NCBI RefSeq assembly: GCF_003113895.1
Contig: NZ_BDUD01000001.1
Span: 1,525,821-1,589,820 of the forward strand
DNA length: 64,000 bases
DNA from: Nostoc commune NIES-4072
GTDB lineage: Bacteria > Cyanobacteriota > Cyanobacteriia > Cyanobacteriales > Nostocaceae
Direction of reading: 5' to 3'
The translations under genes and the position numbers were made by a program. The notes below the pieces were generated by a model. It searched no databases. It was given only the letters and a program-made list of their open reading frames with translations, and was not told the DNA's origin. Positions within the stretch are counted from its first letter, which is position 1. The number at the start of each line of letters is the position of its first letter. Shown here in pieces: positions 56,455-64,000 of this stretch.

Positions 56455-57309
56455 ATGAAAGGCTTTATCACACGTAAAATTGCTCTTGTAATTACTGTAG
56501 TCACTGCAAGTCTTGGCTTGAGTGCTAACAAAATTTTAGCTGACGTTGGGATCATCAAAATAGGTGATATCCTTCAAATCAATGTTACAGGCAAATGGTC
56601 TCATTTAAGATTCATTGGTTTAACCTCAAATAATACTCTTGTAAATATAGATCCGAGTGGATTTGCTTTCACAATTCAAGTCAAAGGAATTGACGGCAAC
56701 TTACAAGGTATTGACTTCCGTCCAGCAAACGGTCTGCTTTATGGTGTCACAGATACTGACAACATATACACGATAAATTATAGAACTGGTCAGGCTACGT
56801 TTGTGAGCAAACTATCTAGCAGCTTTAATGGAGGATTTCAGTCAGGGTTTGACTTCAATCCCGTACCAGACCGCTTACGGATAGTAGGTAGCAATGACCA
56901 AAATTTTCGTACCAATGTAGATACTGGTGCAGTCACTGTCGATACAATCCTAGCGTATGCTACTGATGATGTTAACGCCACAGTTAACCCCAACATTACC
57001 GGTGCCGCTTACACAAATTCAGTTGCTGGAGCCACATCAACTCAACTTTTTGGCATCGATTACGATCTTGACGTGTTAGTACTGCAAAACCCACCCAATG
57101 ATGGTACTCTTAGAACAATCGGCAAGCTTGGTGTTAACTTTGCACCGATAAGCGGGTTCGACATCTTTACAAATGCACAAGGCAAAAATACTGGCTATGC
57201 ACTGTCTGGTTCAGTTCTTTACACTATTGACCTATCTACTGGCACTGCAACTAAAATCGCCGATGTACCTAAAGGTAACTTCATTGGTTTAGCCGTTACA
57301 TCTAAGTAG
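56455..57309 (+). CDS. secreted DUF4394 protein
   Basis: 284 residues from the ATG at 56455. Signal peptide about 1-30 (ALVITVVTASLGLSANKILA). The body is a DUF4394 beta-structure with GIDFRPANGLLYGVTDTDNIYTIN, GFDFNPVPDRLRIVGSNDQNFR and GFDIFTNAQGKNTGYAL. It probably folds like a beta-propeller. There is no PEP-CTERM anchor. Function unknown; extracellular or periplasmic by its signal. Confidence 0.87.
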   Translation: MKGFITRKIALVITVVTASLGLSANKILADVGIIKIGDILQINVTGKWSHLRFIGLTSNNTLVNIDPSGFAFTIQVKGIDGNLQGIDFRPANGLLYGVTDTDNIYTINYRTGQATFVSKLSSSFNGGFQSGFDFNPVPDRLRIVGSNDQNFRTNVDTGAVTVDTILAYATDDVNATVNPNITGAAYTNSVAGATSTQLFGIDYDLDVLVLQNPPNDGTLRTIGKLGVNFAPISGFDIFTNAQGKNTGYALSGSVLYTIDLSTGTATKIADVPKGNFIGLAVTSK

Positions 57310-57360
57310 GTATCGTCAAGTTCGACTTGATTTATTGGTTAAAAGCGTAAACGCGTATGC

Positions 57361-57398
57361 TCTGCTCTTGATTGTTAAGATATTCAATCGAGAGCAGA
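57361..57398 (+). terminator. hairpin downstream of the DUF4394 gene
   Basis: TCTGCTCT and GATTG pair with CAATC and AGAGCAGA around a 10-nt loop, 50 bp after the stop. It lacks a U-run. Confidence 0.5.
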
Positions 57399-57432
57399 CT
57401 AGGCGCTTCAGAAACTCTCACGAACTCCTTAT

Positions 57433-57477
57433 AAACACATCACGAACTATGCTTGAAAAGTTCGTGATTTGTGTTTT
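57433..57477 (+). terminator. second hairpin with U-run
   Basis: AAACACA-TCACGAACT pairs with AGTTCGTGATTTGTGTTT (two-base bulge) and is followed by TTTT. Of the two hairpins this is the better candidate terminator for the DUF4394 gene. Confidence 0.6.
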
Positions 57478-57557
57478 CCATGCTAAAAGAAGATTCGCTC
57501 TTTTCCAGAGAATAAATTTAGAAATTATTCGTTGCCTAAACATTATTGTAGCTCCTT

Positions 57558-57756
57558 TAGGACTTACGCACTGTACAAAATAACTATCTTGTGCATCAAC
57601 CTAAATACGTTGTTTCGGGCTTTTATCAATCACCTTTGATTGAGTGCGTAGGCGTAGCCCGCCGCAGGCATCGCTAAAATCTCATTGAAAAATCTAGCTA
57701 TCAGCCTTGAAAACTCTACCTGTTATTTTGGCTTTTCTGTCAATGCGTAAGTTCTA
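57558..57756. mobile_element. 199-bp MITE sharing the TAGGACTTACGCA ends
   Basis: The left end TAGGACTTACGCACTG and the complement of the right end (TAGAACTTACGCATTG) are inverted. The 5-bp duplication TCCTT lies at 57553-57557 and 57757-57761. The interior differs from the other copies and contains a TAGGCGTAGCCCGCCGCAGG palindrome. Confidence 0.88.
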
Positions 57757-57865
57757 TCCTTTTAAATCTTCCTTCAAAAGGGGGACTTTGATTCCGATTC
57801 CCCCTTCAGCAACTGGCGTGGGTTCCGGGGGATCTTTATACAACTTGATACTTTTCAAACAACCT

Positions 57866-58141
57866 TTAAGACGCAGGAGAAATTAACTGACCAATACGCT
57901 TGAGAATTTGCAAAACGGTGTACAGTTCTCTCGCAGATGCAAACGGAGCAAAAATCCTTGACAAATCGTACTGTGGTGTATTTGTTTGCGTCACTTTGAC
58001 AAATAAAATATCGTCTCCATTAGTCACCATCCCAAACACAGGTTTACTGGAGTTGGGGTTAGCCATCATATAAGCTAGGGCTTGCGGTACAGCCGCCCAA
58101 ACTGACATCGCCAATTGGCAGGCGCAGCCCGTCGTAGACAT
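57866..58141 (-). pseudogene. C-terminal fragment of a cyanobacterial nuclease-like family
   Basis: About 75 residues (VWAAVPQALAYMM ... KPVFGMVTNGDDILFVKVTQ ... YDLSRIFAPF) match the end of proteins annotated in cyanobacteria as restriction endonuclease subunits. The apparent N-terminus (MSTTGCACQLA) is translated from an extragenic palindrome (GCGCAGCCCGTCGTAGACAT, about 58117-58140), so the gene has lost its 5' part. The family name is from memory and not proven. Confidence 0.5.
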
Positions 58142-58249
58142 CGTATTTTCAAACTAGCACGGACTATTACAGATTTAGTAATAAAGTGTTGCTCTAGAGG
58201 AGACTGCTTATACTGAACTAAAGTGCAAGCTACTAAAGTCTAATTTTTG

Positions 58250-58879
58250 ATTATATTTAAATCAGATTTTTACTAACGCCTATATGCTTGCTACTGGCTT
58301 CCTTGCCACAATTACACCCAAGCCGATCAGCTACATCTGGTATATTCAGTAGATCACAAACTTTTCCAGAAGCCTTACCAGCCGTTCATTTGAGTTTAGG
58401 AACATAATCTACCGGAATCCTATTGGAGTCTGCTTTTCAAGGAACGGGCATTGTTGGTGGGTTAAGAGTGCAGTGCAAGCGATCGCGATCGTCAACCCCA
58501 AAACGTCGGCTGAAACCCTGATTATTTCGTCAACTTCCAAAAGTTTTCGATCTACTGATATTGTTAGTTGTGCTGCTTACGCAGCAATTTTCTACTTATT
58601 AGTGAAACCCTACCGAATCGAGGCAGAACGCAAACATCCCAGATCCAAGCATTCCGCAAGCTGGTAACTGTGCATCTGGTGCTGTGGACACTTTATCCAA
58701 TTGTATGGATTCTTAGTCCAGAATGTTTTAACGCTTTTGGTCAAGGTGGGGAAACAATGAGTTATACGCTACTAGATATTGCCTCTAAAATCGGGTTTGG
58801 TTTTCTATCGTTAAACACCCTACGTAATTTAGAACAGGCGGGAGAATCGGTTAATGAATCGGAAGCGTTATATAAGTAA
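58250..58879 (+). pseudogene. microbial rhodopsin, broken by an inserted element and a frameshift
   Basis: Helix D-like NAYMLATGFLATIT, then KPISYIWYI joins VSCAAYAAIFYLLVKPYRIEAERKHP after removal of the 211-bp element (58347-58557). A frameshift near 58640 leads into QAFRKLVTVHLVLWTLYPIVWILSPE (helix F) and DIASKIGFGFLSL (helix G, with the retinal-binding Lys). Helices A-C are missing. Anabaena sensory rhodopsin shares KLVT..TVLW..YPIVWI. It is a relic of a light-driven pump or sensor. Confidence 0.85.
58347..58557. mobile_element. 211-bp inverted-repeat element inside the rhodopsin relic
   Basis: The left end CAGTAGATCACAAACTTTTC and the complement of the right end (CAGTAGATCGAAAACTTTTG) form imperfect inverted repeats of about 25 bp. 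It is flanked by ATATT at 58342-58346 and 58558-58562, a 5-bp duplication. Its removal restores YIWYIVSCAAY. The interior may be a transposase remnant. It is unlike the TAGGACTTACGCA family. Confidence 0.88.
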
Positions 58880-59168
58880 GTAATAAATTTTCAGTCAAAG
58901 GCAATAGAATAGCTAACCGAATTAGGGGAATCAATAAGGGATTATGCGATCGCTGCCACTGCATTTTATATGCTAAAGCGATCGCACTACATTAATTGTC
59001 TACTAAAAAGCAAATTATTTATAGATATTTCCATTAAGGAAATTATCGATTCTGCTAAATTCCTCCCCAAGGATGCTGCACAAACCCCCTTGGGGGGATG
59101 CCTCTACTTATGAAATCAGTATCCAATATATCAGGAAGTAACCGATACCGCTTAAGGAGACTGATTGG
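58880..59168. other. gap before the BrkB gene
   Basis: It contains two HIP1 sites and a hairpin CCCCAAGG / CCTTGGGG at about 59066-59097. AAGGAG for the next gene is at 59154-59159. Confidence 0.55.
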
Positions 59169-60185
59169 ATGAATTTGCAGGCGATTTGGAAGTTATTACA
59201 AGAGACATTCAAAGAATGGAGTGAGGATAAAGCCTCACGGTTAGCGGCGGCGCTAGCTTATTACACAATTTTTTCTATTGCACCGTTGTTAATTATTGTA
59301 ATTGCGATCGCAGGGGCAGTATTTGGAGAAGAAGCGGCAAGGGGCCAAATCGTTGGACAAATTCAAGGTTTAGTCGGCCGAGATGGCGCAGCATTTATCC
59401 AAACAGCCATTCAGAATGCTAACAAACCACAGACAGGAGCAATGGCTTCTATCATTAGTATTGGAGTTTTGCTCTTAGGTGCTACTGGTTTATTTACCGA
59501 GTTGCAAGATTCCCTCAACACAATTTGGGAAGTGAAACCAAAACCCGGACGCAGTGTAACTAACATGATTCGCTTACGCGTTTTATCTTTTGCAATGGTG
59601 ATCGGTATTGGCTTTTTACTTTTAGTTTCTCTGGTGATTAGTACGGCATTAGCAGCATTATTAACATACTTTAGTAACTTAGTACCAGGTGTAGATTTTC
59701 TCTGGCAGATTATCAACTTTATCCTTTCTTTTGCCATCACTACGTTCCTGTTCGGACTCATTTTTAAAGTTCTACCAGATGTCGAAATTGGTTGGAGTGA
59801 TGTTTTAATTGGAGCTATGCTCACTTCCTTTTTGTTTTCTATTGGTAGATTTTTGTTAGGACAATATTTAGGTAATGGCAGTTTTGGTTCAGCCTATGGT
59901 GCAGCTGGTTCACTAGTGGTAATCTTAGCTTGGGTTAACTATGCCGCGCAGATTCTTTTCTTCGGTGCGGAGTTTACCCAAGTTTATGCCAGAAGGTACG
60001 GTAGTGGCATAACCCCATCTAAACATGCCATACCTTTATCTGATAACAGGGAATACAATGGTAAGGCTCCAACAAGTCAATCGTCCACTAATAAAAAGCC
60101 TCCTTCTAATTTTATTAATCGCTTGTTCCAGTCTTTTAAGAAGCCCAAGCGCTTAAAACAGAGAAGGAAAAATGAGCGATTTTAA
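59169..60185 (+). CDS. YihY/BrkB family membrane protein
   Basis: 338 residues with six transmembrane helices. Family marks are DKASRLAAALAYYTIFSIAPLL near the N-terminus, GATGLFTELQDSLNTIWEVKP in the middle, and YGAAGSLVVILAWVNYAAQILFFGAEFTQVY near the last helix. A basic C-terminal tail follows. AAGGAG lies 9 nt before the ATG. Function unsettled; once thought to be RNase BN, now regarded as a transporter-like inner-membrane protein. Confidence 0.93.
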   Translation: MNLQAIWKLLQETFKEWSEDKASRLAAALAYYTIFSIAPLLIIVIAIAGAVFGEEAARGQIVGQIQGLVGRDGAAFIQTAIQNANKPQTGAMASIISIGVLLLGATGLFTELQDSLNTIWEVKPKPGRSVTNMIRLRVLSFAMVIGIGFLLLVSLVISTALAALLTYFSNLVPGVDFLWQIINFILSFAITTFLFGLIFKVLPDVEIGWSDVLIGAMLTSFLFSIGRFLLGQYLGNGSFGSAYGAAGSLVVILAWVNYAAQILFFGAEFTQVYARRYGSGITPSKHAIPLSDNREYNGKAPTSQSSTNKKPPSNFINRLFQSFKKPKRLKQRRKNERF

Positions 60186-60335
60186 TTCCTGATTGTTAGG
60201 AATGTAAGTTTATAAATCTGATAGATTTTGAAGTATTTAACCTCTAATAAAAGTATAGTTTTATGAAATGAAACCACAGATAAATAACCTATACTGGATT
60301 TTTTCCAGAAGTCTATCCAGAAAGGAACAAAATCA

Positions 60336-60677
60336 GTGCTAATGGAAAAATGGTTTTTTATCGATTGGCAGGCAATCTTTGTTCCTAGCATCAGCGTTTT
60401 TGAGTTAATTATCCGTGGTTCGCTAGTTTATTTAGCACTGTTCTCAGTGTTACGCGTGCTTCCTAGCCGACAATTAGGAACACTAGGAATTACTGATTTA
60501 CTCGTAGTTGTGCTATTTGCTGAAGCTGCCCAAAACGCTATGGCAAGTAATTATACATCAATTACCGAAGGCGCTATCTTGGTAGGAACTGTGATTTTCT
60601 GGAGTTACTTACTAAACTGGTTAGGCTACAAAATCCCCCAGTTCCAACGTTTTATGAATCAGCCGCCATTGCTACTA
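60336..60677 (+). pseudogene. DUF421 (YetF-type) membrane protein, 5' part (split gene)
   Basis: 114 codons with three transmembrane helices (ELIIRGSLVYLALFSVLRVLP, ITDLLVVVLFAEAAQNAMA, ILVGTVIFWSYLLNWL) ending NQPPLLL. The 3' part is at 62406-62621. Removing the IS at 60678-62405 gives PPLLLVKNGRMIERHL in frame, a 185-residue protein with the typical DUF421 LVKNGR segment. A GTG with AAGGA upstream begins it. The IS gives it an IS-derived tail (TSPRAEATG...) in the present form. Confidence 0.9.
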
Positions 60678-60710
60678 TTGACCTCTCCCCGCGCTGAAGC
60701 GACGGGGATT

Positions 60711-62107
60711 CTAAACTGTTGCTACGAGGGAGGCTGAAGCCGTCCCTCTCCGCTTTTTAGTTTTGGTTTCCCAGATACGAAATCTGGTAGCAAGGGTCAA
60801 AACTTGCCTACAGACCTTGACTAGGCTTAAACCTAATTGTGTCTCTACTTTTCGCATTATATTTGCGGCTCCATTCAAATCAGCGTTGATTAGAATGCCT
60901 TTGCTAGTCCGATACATTCCGCGTTTTACTCGCCTTCCGCTTGGTGTCCACCCTTCAGGTTTTGCGCCGAAAATAGGTAGAAAATCACTATCTAGAAAAC
61001 TAGCCTTACTGGTATAAGATTCTTCTGTTTCAACAAAATTGATGTTGTAGTATTCGCACAGTTGCTTAACTCGTTCTTTTAGTTTAGCTGTTGGTATTTG
61101 TACAAAAGATTGCGTTGTCTTGCCTAATCGAGCCTCTTGTCTTTGTCCTTGATTCCATCCAAAAATAACTGTACCAATTTGATGCTCAATACAATGGTTA
61201 ACCACCAACTTAGCCGCTTTATTCACAGCATCCCGCATCTGTCTATTACGTTTTTCTGTGATATGAGCTAACTGATCATCCCAGTATCCTTGCGGTTTAC
61301 CCTCCTTAATTGTGGAGACACGTTTGTTATACCACTGATTGAGAGATTTAACTTTACGCCCATCAATAATAAAGCTGGTTTCAATATTAGAAACACAACT
61401 TAACCAGTTATTAATACCTGGATCGATAGCTAATGCGTATTCTGGATTTAGCCCTAGCTCTTGTGCGGATTCTTGCTCATAGACAAACTCAGCATAAAAG
61501 CATTGGTTTCTTGGTAGTATTCTTAGCTCTTTGATATCTACGAATCTCAGGTTAGAAGGCATTGGTATCAAGAAACTATCAAGCTTAAACCAACGTTTAA
61601 CGGTATTGCCCAAGGGTATCTTTATATTGTTACCAACAAGCTTCAGCGCAAGCTTTGGATAAGTCACAAGTGCATAACCGCTACCTTTACGATACTTGGG
61701 CAACTTGGGTCTGAAGTGCAGTTCACTTTTACTGTAGTTTTTGTCTAGTTCCTTAAAAGATTTGAATGACTCGGCAACAGACCTGAGTATTTGTTGTGCT
61801 GCTTGCGAATGCAAAACTTGATAATGTTTATTAGTTTTGTACTCTTTCTCAAGGTCATACTTACCGATTAATTTACCAGTTTTGAAATATAACTGACGCG
61901 CATAATAGATGCCACAATTTGTTAACTTTAGGACTTACGCACACTCTACGAATTCTTGGCGCTCTTGGCGTCTTGGCGGTTCGAGAAATTAAGCTTTTTA
62001 GCAATTTTTGCGTAAGTCCTAAACTTATGGGACTCAGAGCAAATAAACTCAAGTACTGCTCTAAGTTCATTATTTGGATTAACTAGATTTTGCTGACAAC
62101 CATACAT
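60711..62107 (-). pseudogene. tnpB: TnpB, interrupted by a MITE
   Basis: The frame starts at the ATG at 62107 with GGAGG 8 nt upstream and passes into the MITE at SHKF. With the MITE and one AACTT copy removed it continues SHKLTNCGIYYARQLYFKTG, the typical TnpB N-terminus, and runs to 60711. RuvC residues AIDPG, the Glu in TEESYTSK and the Asp in NADLNGAANI are present. As in its subgroup there is no zinc-ribbon cysteine set. The visible ORF from 61814 is an internal part. Probably inactive now. Confidence 0.92.
61929..62021. mobile_element. 93-bp MITE, copy 4, inside tnpB
   Basis: One base differs from copies 1-3 (TTCTTGG for TTCTCGG). The 5-bp duplication AACTT lies at 61924-61928 and 62022-62026. 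It is nested in an IS that is itself nested in the DUF421 gene, so it is the youngest of the three layers. Confidence 0.95.
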
Positions 62108-62162
62108 TGTTTTTACCTCCTTAAGATATACTAACACTAAATACTAACAATGTATGTGCAAC

Positions 62163-62309
62163 ATGAAAACAAAAACATTAACAATACGTTTATCTGAGCG
62201 TAGAAGAAATAAGCTCTATTTATATGCTGCTCAAAAAGATAGAACTATCACTGCTTTAATAGAAGATTGGATTGATAGCCTAAAACTTGAAGGAGATACG
62301 GCAGGTTAA
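62163..62309 (+). CDS. small ribbon-helix-helix protein carried by the IS
   Basis: 48 residues, MKTKTLTIRLSERRRNKLYL... with TITALIEDWIDSLKLE, a typical Arc/CopG-type RHH fold. It is divergent from tnpB (55 bp between starts) and lies inside the element. Probably it regulates the tnpB promoter, since RHH proteins bind DNA as dimers. It is too short to be seen by most gene callers. The stop overlaps the left-end palindrome at 62300-62317. Confidence 0.75.
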   Translation: MKTKTLTIRLSERRRNKLYLYAAQKDRTITALIEDWIDSLKLEGDTAG

Positions 62310-62405
62310 AACCTGCCGAGTCGCGTTTCATCCCCGCATCTGTTGCACGAAGGACGCAACTACGTTGCTACTTCTCAGGGGCTTTCACGCTCCCGCTAAG
62401 TTCTT

Positions 62406-62621
62406 GTAAAAAATGGTCGGATGATTGAGCGTCATTTACAACGAGAGTTAATTACAGACGATGAATTGATGAGCAAGTTACGCCAGCAAGGTGTGAAATT
62501 TTTAGCAGATGTGAAGTTTGCATATATGGAGGCTGACGGCAGGATTAGTATCATCACCTTCGACTCCAAAAGTAGTACTGTCCCTGAGCAAAAAGCAGTA
62601 CTAAAAAGCGATCTACATTAA
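62406..62621 (+). pseudogene. DUF421 membrane protein, 3' part (split gene)
   Basis: Encodes VKNGRMIERHLQRELITDDELMSKLRQQGVKFLADVKFAYMEADGRISII, the C-terminal domain of DUF421 proteins (given here in part). An ATG at 62421 could start a truncated product, but without the membrane part it is unlikely to work. The 5' part is at 60336-60677. Confidence 0.88.
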
Positions 62622-62661
62622 TTAAACTGTAAAATATGACGGTTGTATTCTGTGCCGAACT

Positions 62662-63957
62662 GTGATTGAGCGTTATACTTTACCCGAAATGGCTAATCTG
62701 TGGAGTGAAGCCTATAAGCTAAAAACTTGGCTGCAAGTTGAAATTGCTGTTTGCGAGGCTCAAGCTGAACTAGGTTACATTCCATCTGAGGCGGTTGAGG
62801 AAATTAAGGCCAAGGCAGATTTTGATCCAAAGCGAGTGTTGGAAATTGAGGCTGTAGTCCGCCACGATGTTATTGCTTTCTTGACAAATGTCAACGAATA
62901 TGTTGGTGATGCAGGACGCTACATTCACCTGGGTTTAACTAGTTCGGATGTTTTGGATACAGCTTTAGCACTGCAATTGGTTGCCAGCCTGGATATATTA
63001 TTGCAACGTCTGGAAGATTTAATTCAGGTAATTCGCGAAAAAGCACGGGAACATCGTCATACAGTGATGGCTGGCCGATCGCATGGTATTCATGCTGAAC
63101 CGATCACTTTTGGTTTCAAGCTAGCTGGCTGGTTAGCTGAAGTGTTGCGTCATCAAGAACGCCTGAAAATTCTCCACGAAACGATCGCTGTGGGTAAGAT
63201 TTCTGGTGCGGTGGGAACTTATGCGAATGTTGAACCGCGTGTAGAAGCGATCGCTTGCCAAAAACTCGGACTCAAACCTGATACGGCCTCAACGCAAGTT
63301 ATTTCCCGCGATCGCCATGCCGACTATGTGCAACAATTAGCTTTGGTAGCAGCATCCATCGAACGTTTTGCTGTAGAAATTCGCAATCTGCAAAAAACAG
63401 ACGTTTTGGAAGTTGAAGAATTTTTCTCCAAAGGTCAAAAAGGCTCCTCGGCAATGCCACACAAGCGCAATCCCATCCGTTCGGAACGGCTGACGGGAAT
63501 GGCGCGACTTGTCAGAAGCCATGCTGGTGCAGCTTTGGAAAACGTCGCACTTTGGCATGAAAGGGATATTTCCCATAGTTCTGTAGAACGGGTAATTTTG
63601 CCAGATGCTTGCACTTTGACGCACTTTATGCTTTTAGAAATAACCGACTTGGTGAAAAACCTGTTGGTCTATCCTGAAAACATGAAACGAAATCTCAACT
63701 GCTACGGCGGCGTTGTGTTCAGCCAAAAAGTCCTGCTAGCCTTGATAGACAAGGGAAGCAGCCGAGAAGAAGCGTATGCGATCGTTCAAGAAAGCGCTCA
63801 CGCCGCTTGGAACAAGCCAGAAGGTAATTTCCAGGACTTGATTAGCAAAGATCCTCGCGTTACCGAAAAATTGTCCCCAGCAGAACTAGAAGTCTGTTTT
63901 GACCCCCAGCAGCATCTGAACCATTTAGAAGAGATTTACCGACGACTGGGAATTTAG
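62662..63957 (+). CDS. purB: adenylosuccinate lyase
   Basis: 431 residues from a GTG at 62662, where IERYTLPEMANLWSEAYKLKTW matches the family start. Signature GSSAMPHKRNP is present, with the catalytic His/Ser loop (TSSDVLDTALALQL early, HIHLGLTSSD-type). It performs two beta-eliminations in AMP/IMP synthesis. A 430-residue size is normal. No operon partner. Confidence 0.96.
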   Translation: MIERYTLPEMANLWSEAYKLKTWLQVEIAVCEAQAELGYIPSEAVEEIKAKADFDPKRVLEIEAVVRHDVIAFLTNVNEYVGDAGRYIHLGLTSSDVLDTALALQLVASLDILLQRLEDLIQVIREKAREHRHTVMAGRSHGIHAEPITFGFKLAGWLAEVLRHQERLKILHETIAVGKISGAVGTYANVEPRVEAIACQKLGLKPDTASTQVISRDRHADYVQQLALVAASIERFAVEIRNLQKTDVLEVEEFFSKGQKGSSAMPHKRNPIRSERLTGMARLVRSHAGAALENVALWHERDISHSSVERVILPDACTLTHFMLLEITDLVKNLLVYPENMKRNLNCYGGVVFSQKVLLALIDKGSSREEAYAIVQESAHAAWNKPEGNFQDLISKDPRVTEKLSPAELEVCFDPQQHLNHLEEIYRRLGI

Positions 63958-63967
63958 GATTAATTTA

Positions 63968-63997
63968 CTTGTAGTGAGCGCTGAAGCGCTTACTACT
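63968..63997. terminator. palindrome after purB
   Basis: GTAGTGAGCGCT and AGCGCTTACTAC form an imperfect stem. It resembles the palindrome at 21776. It is a likely terminator or extragenic repeat. Confidence 0.55.
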
Positions 63998-64000
63998 AAC

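Larger units (their letters stand above)
60678..62405 (-). mobile_element. IS200/IS605-type tnpB element inside a DUF421 gene
   Basis: The right end on the minus strand is ...GAGAGGTCAA. The left end starts AAGAACTTAGCGGG directly after flanking TTTTTTAC. TTAC and TCAA are the cleavage tetranucleotides known for IS608. Excision without duplication restores the host reading frame exactly. It carries tnpB and a small RHH gene, and no tnpA. A 93-bp MITE lies inside tnpB. Left-end hairpin GGCAGGTT/AACCTGCC at 62300-62317. Confidence 0.93.

Overview
The window looks like chromosome from a filamentous, heterocyst-forming cyanobacterium of the Nostoc/Anabaena type. The signs are frequent GCGATCGC (HIP1) octamers, many short tandem heptanucleotide repeats (STRRs, e.g. 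GGGGACT, TTAGTCA, AACTCCT), an rnpB gene carrying such a repeat, a DevBCA-type exporter, Psb32, a GUN4-domain relic and a CIRCE-controlled groEL without groES. The genus is inferred; no rRNA is present to settle it. I saw no CRISPR array, rRNA or tRNA gene.

Layout. 1-5.3 kb: surE (cut by the window edge), psb32, a DUF4346 gene, a pentapeptide-repeat gene, a FemAB-like acyltransferase and a RibD-C reductase. 5.3-7.5 kb: a sensor histidine kinase. 7.5-14.1 kb: a two-gene operon (Gfo/Idh oxidoreductase, then a SAM methyltransferase). The methyltransferase is split by an IS200/IS605 element (tnpA plus tnpB), and that element is itself split by a group II intron with an RT-HNH maturase. 14.2-23.4 kb: housekeeping (rnc, rnpB, corA, groEL, a WecA/MraY-type transferase, a DUF2887 nuclease-like gene, fabG, thioredoxin). 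23.6-31.4 kb: accessory DNA with a broken GUN4 gene, an iron-uptake-type porin, a ferritin-like protein, Uma2 and a broken vMAP/NB-ARC gene. 31.4-43.4 kb: DUF2301, DUF218, an SGNH hydrolase, dprA, a candidate restriction-modification pair, a class A beta-lactamase-like protein, a SpoU/TrmH methyltransferase, a TPR protein and an amidase. 43.6-56 kb: dnaG, a DEAD-box helicase, infC with an apparent AUC start, a TetR/devBCA exporter locus and comM/yifB. 56-64 kb: a DUF4394 protein, a rhodopsin pseudogene, a BrkB protein, a DUF421 gene split by a second IS200/IS605 element, and purB.

The strongest theme is layered mobile DNA whose boundaries can be read directly, because removing each insert restores a reading frame. 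A 93-bp MITE with 13-bp inverted ends (TAGGACTTACGCA) occurs four times almost identically, each with a different 5-bp target duplication (TAGAT, TATAT, CCTGG, AACTT). Three copies break genes: GUN4, NB-ARC and an IS tnpB. Two longer relatives (115 and 199 bp) share the ends. The second IS200/IS605 element sits between TTAC and a right end TCAA, and excising it restores the DUF421 frame. In the first, the group II intron lies between the right-end hairpin and the TCAA end, where the omega-RNA scaffold of the TnpB nuclease would meet its guide. Splicing might therefore be needed to make a working guide RNA. A rhodopsin relic carries a further 211-bp inverted-repeat element with a 5-bp duplication (ATATT).
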